Assembly (NCBI GenBank): GCA_027924585.1
Contig: BSBM01000711.1
Coordinates: 7,389,001 to 7,453,000 of the forward strand
DNA: 64,000 bases
Origin: Larix kaempferi
Lineage: Eukaryota > Streptophyta > Pinopsida > Pinales > Pinaceae
Reading direction: 5' to 3'
Of this stretch, positions 1-10,857 are shown piece by piece. Numbering within the stretch: position 1 is the first letter of the stretch; the number at the start of each line of letters is the position of its first letter. The position numbers were made by a program, and so were the translations under genes. The notes beneath the pieces are model-generated. The model did not search any database. It was not told the DNA's origin and saw only the letters and a program-made list of their open reading frames with translations.

Positions 1-1929
1 TGCTGATGGCCCATAAGTGAACTGTTCACTCAAAATGTCGGGCTTAAAAACTCTCACACATTGATTCCAAAAAACAAATTGACAACATCATTATTGTTAA
101 ATGTCACAGACGGCCAAATTTTGCATCCACCCAACCACAAAGTGCTTTGTAAAAAAAATGTGAAGCTGTTTAACACCACAAATAGAGGAAAAGGAGATTT
201 CTTGGAGAACAATTCAAAGTAAAATACCCCACTGAGTGCATTATGAACCTCATAAGCACAGTCGCATATTAGTCCAAACCTAATGCCAAAAACCATAAAA
301 AATGGAGATCCCAAGTGATCTCTAGCTGCATCAATTGTAATAAAGGGCGTATTTATTTTCCTTTCTGAGAATCTGACACTTATATTACTAGAAACAATGC
401 AATTGCCGTCCTTTCAAATAGTACATGAAGTTGTACTTGGCAATTGCCTTCATGTTGACTGTTCTCAAATGTATGCGAAAGCTAACTGTTCTTGGTGATG
501 CCTTGTGATAGGGCCACGATATAGGTATCAATTACAGTCATAAATCCCCTTTCTACTGTCATGGAGAAGCAATTAAGCATAAGATCACCCCTTTCTGTAG
601 GCTAGGATATGATTGTAGTCGATTTTTAAGTAATGATGGAATGTGGTAATCTTTCCTTGCTTAATGAGTTTTTAAGTGAGCTAACAAGTGGTTTAGTATC
701 CTATGTGATAGATGCAGGTTAGTGGCAATCGCCAAGACAGCAGATCACATCCCCTTTCGATCTAAATGTAAGCAAGATTAGTTCCAACTGTCCATGTGAA
801 AGGATGAAGAAGCTCGAGATCAATTTATGAGACTGCAAGTCTCTCCTAATTTTCAAAGAGTAGGAGTTTTTCAAGATATTGATCTCGAGATCGCCAGCAT
901 AGATATTTTTGGAATGATGTTTTTGAAATTTGTAATAAGTAGAGACTCGCGCCTCATGCGAGAGGCTAGCCTTAGTTCCATACACTTCTGTAGAAGACTT
1001 ATTGTGATACATTGCAGCAGTTCATTTTGTAGTTTGGACAATGATTTCTTAAAGCAGTTTATATCACTTGTGAGTTTATAGTTTAGATTAGCTCCTGTAA
1101 CGCGCTTTGAGGTGGGCCCCCTCATTGTGTTGAGCAGGAGTTTTGTGTTCTTTCCATTTTTAGTTTAAAAGCATTTCTTTGTTTTGATCAAGTAGATAGT
1201 TGTAATTCATTTAAAGATCATTTGTTGCTTAGGATAGATTTCTGGAAATTTCCTGTTTTCATCCATAGATTTGCATAACAGTGTCTGTAGTTCAGTTATA
1301 TGGTTTCTGTAGTCCTGTAGGTTCATTCCGCTATAACAGTTTAGACAGATTTGTATTGTCATGCATTCCAGCTTTGGTTTATATCAGTTCCTCTTATATT
1401 TTCTTAGATTAAAACATTTCAGCTTTCATATAAGTGATTTCCATTGCCTTAGATTAAATTTTCAAAGCATTTCTTATAATAGACTTTTATGTTTTATTAG
1501 ATTAATCATTTCCTATTTTTTAGTTTAAGTTCGGTTTATAAATCAGACCATTTCCTTCATTAAGAAGATGTTGTTGTTACATAGATCTTCATGTTTTCAT
1601 AGATCAAAGAGTTTATATGCTTTTCTAGAATCGCTCACATCACTTAGAAGTCTTTTCCAAATACCATAGAATAAATCTTTAGATAAGATTCTCTCAACAG
1701 TTGCACATACAGTGTGTAGTGCCTCTTAAGTTTGTACGATCCCTGGTTGATAAATAAAGTAGGACCCCTGAACTGTAGGCCTGTAAAAAGGTCAGCATAT
1801 CAGTGGACCACCACCTTGCTACATGATCTAAAGGCTACAACCCTGTTACTAGTACAATGTTGGCTAGACTGTTAGTATGATCCTTTATATCTATTTCCTA
1901 AGTCTAACTTGGGAAAAGCACATTAATTA
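1..1929. other. No gene recognised; AT-rich spacer
   Basis: Both strands lack convincing coding sequence here; the open frames are short and have no recognisable motif. The 1,140-1,700 part is T-rich with many TTTAGATTA-like words and looks like intron or decayed transposon sequence. A weak inverted repeat (CTCCTG ... CAGGAG) surrounds a GC-rich core near 1,096-1,131. Confidence 0.5.
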
Positions 1930-2480
1930 ACTTAATGTTGGCTAAAGACTATAAGTGAACTTAAGATTAAATCGCAGTCGTTGATCTTAAGTGAGGCTTG
2001 AGATCTAATCTCAATCATCCATCACTTTGAAGATTGAGAGTTAGGGTTTTGGTCACTGAGATGTTATAGAAGGAAGCCTAAGGAGAAGAAGAGATACAAC
2101 AGTCGCACAGAGTGAGATAGTTTGATCTCATTATATTGGTTGGAGAAGGACTTTCATCCACGTGTGCAGGGGCAAGGTCCAAGGAAAGGAGCAAGGGGCA
2201 GCAAAGGAAGTAGTGACCAGCAAGATTGAAGGACGTATCTTGAGATGTGATAGGCTATTACTGTTGTATTGTATTATTCCTCAGTGAGCCATTATCCTAG
2301 GACAAGAGCACATATTTTATCATAATAAAATCATTGCTAGTTTTTACCCATTGGGGTTTTCTACGGTAAATTAGTGTGTCAAATGTGATTGATTTCCTGT
2401 TTATTTCCGGCTACATTATTAGTTAAAATATCAATGTATTTTCATTTATAATTTACACAGTAAATTATTGAGAACGAAGA
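1930..2480 (+). repeat. LTR-like remnant (R-U5 style), solo or truncated
   Basis: The stretch has the layout of the end of a Copia-type LTR: a leader-like region, an AATAAAA signal near 2,323, then a GGGGTTTTCTACGG motif near 2,354, and a T-rich U5-like tail. The well-defined Copia LTR later in this window shows the same order (AATAAAC, then a GGGG-TTTT-CC motif). No partner LTR, primer-binding site or target duplication is visible, so this is a weak call based on layout only. Confidence 0.3.
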
Positions 2481-2889
2481 TCAGAACTGGTGCAGAAATT
2501 AATAGCCGCATCGTCATAGTACCATGTGGCACACTACACATTTAAAAAGAAGGGTTTCGCCCTTCAAAAACGTAATGCACATTTACACCTGCGAATTTCA
2601 TCAACAAATTTAAACGAATTTGATTTTCTTTTTGAGATTTGCCAAATTTTGAACCTCAAGGTTCAAGTTCAGCGAGCCTTGTGACTTAGCCTAAAACCTC
2701 AATAGCATAACATTGTTAATATTGTGTATTAACCAGTGCTCTTAGTAATCACTATTTACTAAATAATTATTGCATTTTCTTTAATGGTATACCGTAGTAC
2801 TTGTTATCAATTTATCACTAACAGATTCAATACAAAGCAGTTATCAGGCCTCAAGTTTTGAAGCAAAAAAAAATTATATAGAGCTTTTA
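2481..2889. other. No gene recognised; AT-rich spacer
   Basis: No ORF, repeat or RNA gene can be supported. The region ends where the LINE-like coding remnant begins. Confidence 0.5.
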
Positions 2890-4035
2890 CTTGCAGGGAG
2901 CCACACAGGAAGCCTACATCCATGCATGTCTCTCTTAATGCCAGATATGTAAACCCCGCATCTCTGCAATATAATGCAATGAATTGCCCCTTCGCAAACT
3001 CTGTTTCGAAAGAGATGCTTCAGTCGTTCACTGGTTCATTAGCTTGGGACAAAAATACTCTTTTGGATTATTTTGAAAAGTGGATTAAAGACATTACAGC
3101 CAAAAGCCATAGAGCAATGCCTTGTTATGTGATGTGGGGACTATGCTTAGCTTGAAACAAGAAGACTTTTGAAGGGACGGATTTGACAATCGATCAGGTA
3201 GCATCAAATTGTCTTATCAAGAACACACTGAAAGGAGCCAAATCAGCAGATGGCAAAGATCTTTAAAGAACCAGCCATAGACTTCTCATTTCCATGGGGG
3301 TTATTTGATGGGGCCTGCCAAAGTAGTCCAGGTGTCTGTAGAGCTGGGGCCATTCTTCATATTAACAAACATCATCACTTTCTTCTGAAATATGGTGCAG
3401 GTCTGGAAACAAACAATAGAGCAGAATTTTATGAATTGTGGGTTCTATTGAAATCTGTGAAGACAAAGGAATTAAAAGCATTCATATTCTGTAAGATTCA
3501 AATATGCTTATGGATTGGGCTAGTGGCAAGTGCCAGATCTCTAATTTGGCTCTAGGACCTACTATGAATAGAGTTCTAGAGGCAACAAAAATGATTTTGA
3601 TTTAATCTCCTCTACTCATATGAAGTCATATTTACAGGGTCTACAATTCAAAAGTAGATACACACTCTCTAAGGACGCCCTCACTTTGCAGAAAGGTTAT
3701 TTGACAGTGCAAGAACTCAGGGAGGATGTACTATCCTCTGAATCTTCCATTTCAATCTTTGGATCTTAGCTGGAAGAGTCGCCACTTCTGTTTTTGAGGA
3801 ATAATGATTTTCTGGGAGTTCTGATTGTAAGTTTCTGATTGTTCTGTTGATAACCTGAAGACAAGAAAGGAGGACAACTGGGTCTATATAGTTTTTTGGA
3901 AGACTGTAATATTTGGTTGGGAATAGGATTCAAACTGTTCCTGATCTATGGACATGAGCCAAGAGGCTAAGTTGTAATATATTTTGATTTCAAACTCAAA
4001 ATATCAAATATAAAGTATTTTTTCTTGGAAAACAA
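2890..4035 (+). pseudogene. LINE (non-LTR retrotransposon) ORF2 C-terminal remnant with RNase H
   Basis: Around 2,922-3,240 the translation resembles the linker after the RT of plant L1-type LINEs (a Trp-Gly then N-K-K-T-F-E pattern, with a TGA in frame). From 3,250 it enters an RNase H domain: F-D-G-A-C-Q-S near 3,303, G-A-G-L-E-T-N-N-R-A-E-F near 3,393-3,428, then a leucine-rich helix. The frame breaks near 3,490-3,555 and the remaining RNase H is out of frame. The tail near 4,010-4,035 (AAAGTATTTTTTCTTGG) resembles the 3' end of the larger LINE at 28,300, suggesting a related family. It lacks endonuclease and RT, as expected of a 5'-truncated LINE copy. It is not functional. Confidence 0.7.
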
Positions 4036-4702
4036 AAATATAATGCAATGAAAGCCCAATACACAACCTCATCGTGATGAAATTTAACCATCTTCAGATG
4101 CTCAATAACACTCATCAATAAGATACTCATCACCATATGTGCAAGGTTTAGCCTTTGTAACTGCAGCAGCTAGCTTAATTTATTGAAGAGATGTTTTATA
4201 ATGTCCTCTGATTTTTTCAATTACATGTAGATGTGTAATATCTTTGGGGGTACCATATGAAATTCATTCAATAGGGCTGTTAGATGGGATCTACATCAGT
4301 AGATTCCTGTTCTCTACAATAAGTTGACATGCACAATGTGAAATTCTAATCAACTGCTTGCAGTACAGCACAATGGAACATGGGCACACTGGCTTGTCAA
4401 GACAAACATTCACAAAATATGAAAATTGTTTTGACATACCAAGCACACACCACTAAAGATCCTATGTGAGGATCCCAGGAGCATACTATGACAATGATCA
4501 CATTTTGCACTTCTCATCCATGACAAATCGTGTCAAATAATCCTATCAATTTTCAGTACAACCAGCCATTCTACTCAAGCTCCCTTTCAAGAGTTTGATT
4601 GTGAACAAAAAAAAAAGCTGCCAAATGCAATGCAATTTTAAGAGAAAAATGACAAATTAAAAGTGAAACAAATTTATATACATACAGTAGAAATATCCAC
4701 CC
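4036..4702. other. No gene recognised; spacer before LTR element
   Basis: No supported coding sequence. Short ORFs are absent and base composition is AT-rich. The right edge is the target duplication of the LTR element that follows. Confidence 0.5.
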
Positions 4703-4707
4703 AAGAT

Positions 4708-4981
4708 TGAGACGAAAAAAGTTCGTTTCTAAAGAAATATCCACTGTAAATAAGACACAGAACAGAAATACATATAGGAAAATATATATTAAATGTAAAA
4801 ATGATGAGATGATTACAAATTACAAATATGGGCTGATATATATACCCATGCAGGGTGCCCTTTCATAACAGGTGCGACCTTTAGACACAAAGGTGTCTCT
4901 TCATTACATATTCGATTATCGAATATTAATTATTACCTTATTATTAATATGTATATATTATATATATTTTTGTTTATTACA
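4708..4981 (-). repeat. 3' LTR of the non-autonomous element
   Basis: This 274-bp copy pairs with 7,568-7,842. It contains AT-rich runs (TATATATTATATATAT type) near its minus-strand start. It lies next to the purine tract, so it is the 3' LTR for a minus-strand element. Confidence 0.88.
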
Positions 4982-4996
4982 TTGCCTCACCCTTAG
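4982..4996 (-). other. Polypurine tract
   Basis: On the minus strand this reads CTAAGGGTGAGGCAA and abuts the TG start of the 3' LTR, the position where plus-strand DNA synthesis is primed in LTR elements. Confidence 0.6.
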
Positions 4997-5177
4997 AAAT
5001 GCTTTGTCCTCAAAGCATAATTATGGAAGACTTCATCCCTTGTTCTTGCTCGTGAAGCCTTCTCGTGATCTTCTATGCTGGTAGCCGATACACTTGATGA
5101 AACGAGATGATATGATCTCTTAAACATTGAGTAAAACTGTTGCATCATTTGTGAAGTGGTCCATCCCAAGTTAACCT

Positions 5178-5468
5178 TCATTGGGACCTTTTGCTGGTTG
5201 ATTTATTGGAAGTAACTTCTCTTTTTCTGACCCCACAAATTTTGTTGATTTTGTCTCCATTCTTTTCTGATATCCTTTTGACCTTGTTGTTGGTCATAAC
5301 GATTTTTGTGATTTGGATGGCAATAAGGTATTCTAACCTCTGTTGATTGATTTTCGGAACCATCTTCTCTTGATGTTTGTAGCGATGTGACGATATAATT
5401 GTTCTTCTGAATTTGAGCATTGATGAGCTCTGTATTGGTTCTATTTTCCGATGTTTGACATTGAGCAT
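5178..5468 (-). CDS. Lysine-rich open frame downstream of the coiled-coil ORF; unidentified
   Basis: About 96 codons are open between the coiled-coil ORF and the purine tract, with an apparent non-ATG beginning. The translation is basic (K, R, Q rich) with no domain I recognise. It is separated from the coiled-coil ORF by only 10 bases, so it could be the decayed or frameshifted continuation of that protein, for example a basic nucleic-acid-binding tail. It could equally be chance. Confidence 0.3.
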   Translation of the reverse strand: MLNVKHRKIEPIQSSSMLKFRRTIISSHRYKHQEKMVPKINQQRLEYLIAIQITKIVMTNNKVKRISEKNGDKINKICGVRKREVTSNKSTSKRSQ

Positions 5469-5478
5469 TTAATGACTT

Positions 5479-5973
5479 CTATATTGCGTCAGTCATCGTT
5501 TCTTTGTTGATAATTGATCCTTTGCAATCTAGCTTTTCTTGTAACGATTTATTATAATGTTTTAGCTTGCTAATTTCTGTAAGTAAGTCCTGATTATGTC
5601 TCCTTAAACATAAGAGTTCTTCCTTATAGTTTGACTTGTCGACTTCATTTTGATTGTCTTGATTTTTGTGCTCTCTTTCTTTTAAGATTTTTATTTGCTC
5701 TAGCAATTCCTGATTAACCTTCTTCAATGAGATATTTTCTTCGTCTTTTCTTGATAAGTTTTGTTGGAGATCTTGAATCTCCTCTTCTAGCTTTTGATTG
5801 TGCTGTGTTTTATCCTTCGTCTTCTTGATTTGAAACATCAATTTCTGATTATGATCTCGTAGACGAGAGATCTCTTCATCTTTTTCTAGTAAACTTTTGT
5901 CAGCTTTCTTCTTGAAATCTTCATTTTCCCTTAGTAATTTCTGATTGCGATAATTCTCATTTTTTAATTCCAT
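5479..5973 (-). CDS. Coiled-coil protein of the LTR element (164 aa), function unknown
   Basis: Starting from the first in-frame ATG, the protein is almost entirely heptad-like, with leucines, isoleucines and lysine/glutamate/asparagine. A short unit recurs several times: H-N-Q-K-L, N-Q-E-L-L-E-Q-I, H-N-Q-D-L-L-T-E-I. This repeat pattern suggests growth by internal duplication. No zinc knuckle, capsid-like fold or enzyme motif is visible. The frame is open for about 19 more codons upstream without an ATG, so the start could be further up if translation is non-canonical. A role as a self-assembling, gag-like scaffold is a guess. Composition alone would also fit a captured fragment of a host coiled-coil gene. 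Confidence 0.6.
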   Translation of the reverse strand: MELKNENYRNQKLLRENEDFKKKADKSLLEKDEEISRLRDHNQKLMFQIKKTKDKTQHNQKLEEEIQDLQQNLSRKDEENISLKKVNQELLEQIKILKEREHKNQDNQNEVDKSNYKEELLCLRRHNQDLLTEISKLKHYNKSLQEKLDCKGSIINKETMTDAI

Positions 5974-6189
5974 GATTTGAGTGAGCAACTCCTTATTATT
6001 CTTTTCTATATAAGAATTTTGTTTCTTTACTATCTTACATAGTATAGATTCACATTATATAGATTTCAATTCTTTTTAAATAACTTGTTCTTTTTCCTTG
6101 TAATTAGTAAGCACCCAAGGTGTGATGGGTCCCAAAATTGATAAGAAATAGAGCTTAAAAAGTTTTCGTTAATAAAACCCTTTTTTTCT

Positions 6190-6500
6190 TCTTCTAATAT
6201 GAACCCCTTTTTTTTCTTTTTTTTTCTTCTAATAAATCCAATAATATATATAACTTTTAAATCTCTTTTTTTTATATTTAAAAAGTTATTTTATATCCCT
6301 TTTATTATTTCTCTTTTAAAAAACTTTGGTATTATAATACTTTTATACTTCCACTTTTCTTTAATTGTTATCACCCCACTTTAACTTTTTCTACAACTTA
6401 TTTAATACCTTCACTTAATACCGTCACTTTAGTAAATATGCTTCCTTCTTATTTATCTGTATAACCTTTGGACAAACTAATTGTCTAGTCACGTTATATT
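6190..6500 (+). repeat. T-rich low-complexity stretch
   Basis: Long T runs with C interruptions dominate the plus strand (A-rich on the sense strand of the element). It separates the coiled-coil ORF from the GC-rich leader region. No coding value is supported. Confidence 0.6.
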
Positions 6501-6675
6501 ATAACTAATATTAACCTTAATATAAAAAAGAGTGAAGTGATGCGACTTCTCCTAAGTTGTCACGGTGCTTCTTAGTCACAATTCATTCCTCGTCCTCTTT
6601 CACCAAACTGAAATGTGAAGATATTCCTCCAATTTCGTGACAATTAGAAGATGACAACACACAAAATGGTCCACG

Positions 6676-7138
6676 TTATTGACCGGCACTGTCTTGTAAA
6701 TGATTAACTAGCAGAAAATTCCAGCACACGGGTGATTGTGGGAGATGGTAAGGCGCAGGAGCTGCGTGAGATGTGGCATGGAGTTGGTAGAGGTGCAGCG
6801 TAGTAGACTGGGGAAAGGGAGTGGCATGTGGAGGGAATGGATAGGATGGTTGGTGCGAACTGGGGAGAAAATGGACGCGGTTTAGAGCGGAAGGTGCAGC
6901 GTGGGAGGAGCACGGCGTGAAGTGGGAGATAGATATGAGGGCGTGTGGGTGTGTAGAGCGAGGAAGGAGAGATAGTGCGCCTCGTGAAGGAGGTGGCACA
7001 GATGTGTGCGGGTGGTGGAAGCTGTAGTGGAATGGTGTGAGCGAAGGAGGGGGGATCAATGGGTGCGTAAAGGTGGCTGCGATGGGGCCCCAATTGCAGA
7101 TCTGATTTGATATGCCCAAATGGAATGGCGTTGCACAT
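6676..7138 (-). other. GC-rich leader segment with overlapping Pro/His/Ser-rich open frames
   Basis: Two overlapping minus-strand frames (147 and 144 codons) stay open and translate to proline-, histidine- and serine-rich low-complexity sequence. Base composition differs sharply from the surrounding AT-rich element: C-rich on the minus strand. It lies between the primer-binding site and the coiled-coil ORF, where gag would start in an autonomous element. I regard it as captured or regulatory sequence rather than a proven gene. Confidence 0.35.
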
Positions 7139-7552
7139 GTAATACAGATCCTACTGAGTCGGGATCTATATACTTGTTTTCAGACCACTAACCTCCATAA
7201 CAGATTGGACAGTCTATGTTGGGTCCTGATTCTACGTTGTTCTCTTGCTTATGCATTCTGGACTCTTTCTTGAAAATTCGTGTTCCTTCTTGAATTTGCA
7301 ACGGAGTCTTTTCTGGAACATATGCAATCCCTGATTTAAACCTTATTTTACCGACTGATTTTTGTTTTTGCTTTTTTCTCTTTTAATTCTCCTTGGCAGC
7401 AATGCTATTTCTCCAACAGAATTTTGAATTAAAATTCTGAACTTTTTAGTGGCCAAAAGCTTGATATGGTCAATGACCCATTCATGGAAACCCTGATTTT
7501 TCCTTTAGACAAGGTCTAATAAAGGTGTGGCCAAGGGCCGAAATCAAAATGC

Positions 7553-7565
7553 GGTTCTGATACCA
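7553..7565 (-). other. Primer-binding site, initiator tRNA-Met type
   Basis: The minus strand reads TGGTATCAGAACC, the standard plant tRNA-iMet primer site with one change (usual TGGTATCAGAGC). It sits 2 bases inside the 5' LTR and fixes the element's orientation. Confidence 0.85.
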
Positions 7566-7567
7566 AA

Positions 7568-7842
7568 TGAGACGAACAAAGTTCGTTTCTAAATAAATAT
7601 CCACTGTAAATAAGACAAGAGAACAGAAATCCATATCGGAAAATATATATTAAATGTAAAAATGATGAGATGATTAAAAATTACAAATATGGGCTGATAT
7701 ATATACCCATGCAAGGTGCCATTTCATAAGAGGTTCAACCTTTTGACACTAAGGTGTCTCTTCATTACATATTAGATTATTGAATATTAATTATTAACTT
7801 ATTATTAATATGTATATATTATATATATTTTCGTTTATTACA
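7568..7842 (-). repeat. 5' LTR of the non-autonomous element
   Basis: This 275-bp copy pairs with 4,708-4,981, has TG/CA ends, and is followed on its outer side by the AAGAT target duplication. Confidence 0.88.
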
Positions 7843-7847
7843 AAGAT

Positions 7848-9061
7848 CAATTCCCCCAAGTGACATGTTGAGCTCTTAATGGGTATATTGTTCGATTGAT
7901 TTGAAAAAAACACATGGATCGATTAGAGTTGCAACTAGGGTTTGTGTCTACAAATTAACCCTCGAGTGATGTCACGAGTGCATGACGAAAGGGAGGATGA
8001 GAGAGCTTCTTCCCTTGGTTGATTACTCGGAGGACACTTTCTCTCCAAAGACCAAATATCTGTTTCCTACCCTAGTATTACATCCCTTGAGGAGAAGCTC
8101 CTAAATCAATTGGGGGGCAAAGGGAAGTCAACTGGTTTGGAGGGAAAAAAATTGATTGGACCTAGGTTAGGTTCAATTGCAGGTTTGTCAGTTTACGCAT
8201 ATGATAGATTGAAGGAGCGACCCCAGTAGGGTACTCTAGTGGGCTCACAACCACACACGGAGGTGTTTTCTAATCAATCAACAAGGGATGCGGTTAATAC
8301 TACAACCACTCCCATGCTAGACCCCTATTCTAATGATGAGCACTTTGAGGCATTCCATCCAACTCATTCAAATGTCTATGAAGGTATAGAATCCAAGGGT
8401 TTTGTTGTGGAGGAAGAAGGGTTTCATTTTGTTGGCAATCGAATAGCCCTTCAACACTTGAAAGGAGTTGATCTGTTAAAATCCATGGAGGTTAAGAGTA
8501 AGAAGAGGCATAGGGTGGTGAAGAGTAAACAAGGAGGTGTGGCATTGGTGGTGGGTAAAGATCCCAAGGTGGATCAAATTCTTGATCTTAATGGTCGAAC
8601 CTTAGTTGAGAAATTTTTCGATGGAAGAGTCTCAATGGAGCTTCTCAATGGTTGGTTGTAACATTCCTAGATGCCAATTCTTGGCTACTCTCTAACATTT
8701 CACAGTCACCTGCTAGCCTGTGGATGGCTAGGGTTCCAATTTCGCAAAGAGGTGGATGCCATGTCCATTTTGAAGGGATCATAGTTTATGGACAACTCAT
8801 TTCTATCCATGAAACCATGGCACTTGTTATTTGATGCAAAAGAGGAATCTATGGCAAAAAGTCTATCTAGGTAAAGTTGTCGACGCTGCTAATGGAGTTG
8901 TGGCCAAAGCAAGGGAACAAGGCTATTGGTGATCTACTAGGTAAGATTCTACTTATGTATGACAGTTACAAATCGAGCAACTTCCATTCAGTGGCTAGAT
9001 TGTTAGTGGAAATGAATATCAAAGGCAATATTTGAAACGATGGACTTGGTTAAAGAGGGCC
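7848..9061 (+). pseudogene. LINE ORF1 fragment (DUF4283 region), 5' part of an interrupted LINE
   Basis: An open frame at 8,239-8,661 (about 140 codons, no early ATG) ends with a D-P-K-V-D-Q-I-L-D-L-N-G-R-T-L stretch and L-N-G-W-L. After a frameshift, 8,700-8,850 reads on with G-W-L-G-F-Q-F and E-V-D-A-M-S-I-L-K-G. This order is typical of the DUF4283 nucleic-acid-binding segment of plant LINE ORF1 proteins. Several stops and frame changes follow before the sequence stops abruptly at 9,061, where the gag-only LTR element begins. The zinc-knuckle part expected next is missing. The ORF1 tail and ORF2 resume at 23,387 in the same orientation, so the two pieces probably came from one LINE split by later insertions plus a deletion. 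Confidence 0.65.
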
Positions 9062-10687
9062 TCAATATGATGAGGTAGTTGGTCTGCCTTATCATTGCGA
9101 GTTTTTTCTCAGCTCTATCCAGTCATGGGTAGAAGAGGCCTGCATGAGGACTTACCATTGGGGGAAGCACTTCAAAGATCTATCATATGCCTATGATCAC
9201 CAATCCAATCCTCTAATCCAGAATTATCATGCAGGTTTGCATTTTCTAAATAAGGTATCCTTGTTTTGGCTGGTAACCAAACACAAGGTGAAAAGTTTTT
9301 ATATTGATAAAATGTTAAGATGGTTGCATTGGATTTATCATTTTACTTAGCATTTATTTTGTTATGCTTAGAGTAGGAAAATAAGCTCATCAAGTGAGCA
9401 TTTACTTTCAACATTTATTTTTCAATACTTTCCTTTTATGTACTTAGAATTTTTTCATTAGTCATTTTTTTAGTTTTTGAATAATGCAACTTATGGTTCA
9501 TTGGCTTCTTATAAGAACTTCTACTACTGAAAGGTTTTCTTGTCAAGTTGAGATGTTTTTACAGGTCATAGAAACCGGAGATTCTGGTATTCTCGTATGC
9601 TCTCCTTGCCTGAAGACTGGATCGAGCACACGTCCCGCAGTTGGAGCCAGATGTTGCCAACTAAGTTGTACTTGGTTGGATTATCAAGCGAGCGGGCAGA
9701 GTGGAACATGATACATGTTCATTTTTGGTGATTTGATATCCAGCTGGCCTTTTAAAGGCCCCCGTTTTTAAAATTTTCCACATGTCCATGGCCCTGCGGG
9801 GTTTGTAACAAAACGTACTAGCATGGTGTTTTGTAAAAGACTTGGTTCCCTAGGACTTTTTGGCTAAGTCAGGTATTCCAAGGAGTTTTTTCACCTATCT
9901 ATTATGTCTTGCATTAGTGCAAAACATAATTAATGGGTTTTTCTCCTGCTCCTCCAAAGCTGGAATGCCTGGGGAGGCTGACGGGCCTTAGGGGATTGTT
10001 AAAGTCTATGGGTCAATGTATATGAACATGCTAGGCGTTAATTTTGAGTCATATGGACATGTGCTAAGTCCCCCTAGGTTGTTTTTAATTTTCGGCGAGT
10101 TTTGGTTTTTCCGTAAATTGGGCCATTTTTAAATGGTTCAATTAAAAAATTTGTAATTGGCCTATCTGGGGCGTCTGGAGGTATTTTTTGCCTTAGGGGT
10201 GCTCGTTTTCTAACTCAGAGCACCCCCTAAACCCCTAAACCCACTTTTCCTAAGGTTTGGGTGCTTCAATATTTTCCTATGGCCAAAAAAACCCAAAAAA
10301 GTCAAAAAGTCATGAAAAAATTGAAAAAATGGGAAAATGACATAAAAAAAAAATATTAAATTTTTGGAGAGTTTTGAGGGGCTGATTTGGATCAGCATAT
10401 ATTAAGGAGTGTATTGGGCTGAGTTGATGTGTTTTGGCAGCCCCGTTTGAGGAGAAATATGTGCCCACTTGAGAGGGGCGCATTCACTATCTTGAGGGGG
10501 GCGCATTCCTTGTTTGGGCAGCCCACGAGTTTGGGAGATGGCAGCACTAATAGTGCTGGCTGTTAGCACGTTTTGGGCTGCATATTGGGCAGCTAGGATG
10601 GGGGAGTGGGCAGCCCTTTCTCCTCCACCATCTATGCCACCACTCCCCCTCTCACATTAGCAAGTGCGCCCCTCTTCACTTGACTGT

Positions 10688-10720
10688 TTTCTCTATAAAT
10701 TGAAGCATTCTCTCCATTGT
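10688..10720 (+). promoter_or_regulatory. Putative LTR promoter (TATA box)
   Basis: TCTCTATAAATTGAAGC lies about 2.3 kb before the end of the LTR. The sequence CTCCATTGTTCACTAGGG follows at the usual start-site distance. An identical box is in the right copy near 16,424. With transcription starting near 10,720, the R-U5 part would be unusually long. Confidence 0.55.
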
Positions 10721-10857
10721 TCACTAGGGAGAATTGGAGCACAAAAATTATCGTTGTAATACTCATATGATTTTGAATTTGAATAAAGAAGACTTTGGAG
10801 GTCAAATTTGTGGTGTTATTGTGTGAGTGGATGAACCATCTTTGGCTTGTCTAATGG

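Larger units (their letters stand above)
4708..7842 (-). mobile_element. Non-autonomous LTR retrotransposon with a coiled-coil ORF
   Basis: Two direct repeats of about 275 bp bound the element. Each reads TGTAATAAAC ... GTCTCA on the minus strand, with TG/CA ends. The flanking 5-bp duplication AAGAT is perfect (4,703-4,707 and 7,843-7,847). A primer-binding site complementary to initiator tRNA-Met lies just inside the right LTR and a purine tract lies just inside the left one, so transcription runs on the minus strand. The 2.59-kb interior has no gag, protease, integrase, RT or RNase H that I can recognise. It carries a coiled-coil ORF and a Pro/His/Ser-rich open stretch instead. The element must have been moved by enzymes from another element. 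Its LTRs differ at roughly 20 positions by eye, so the insertion is not very recent. Confidence 0.88.
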
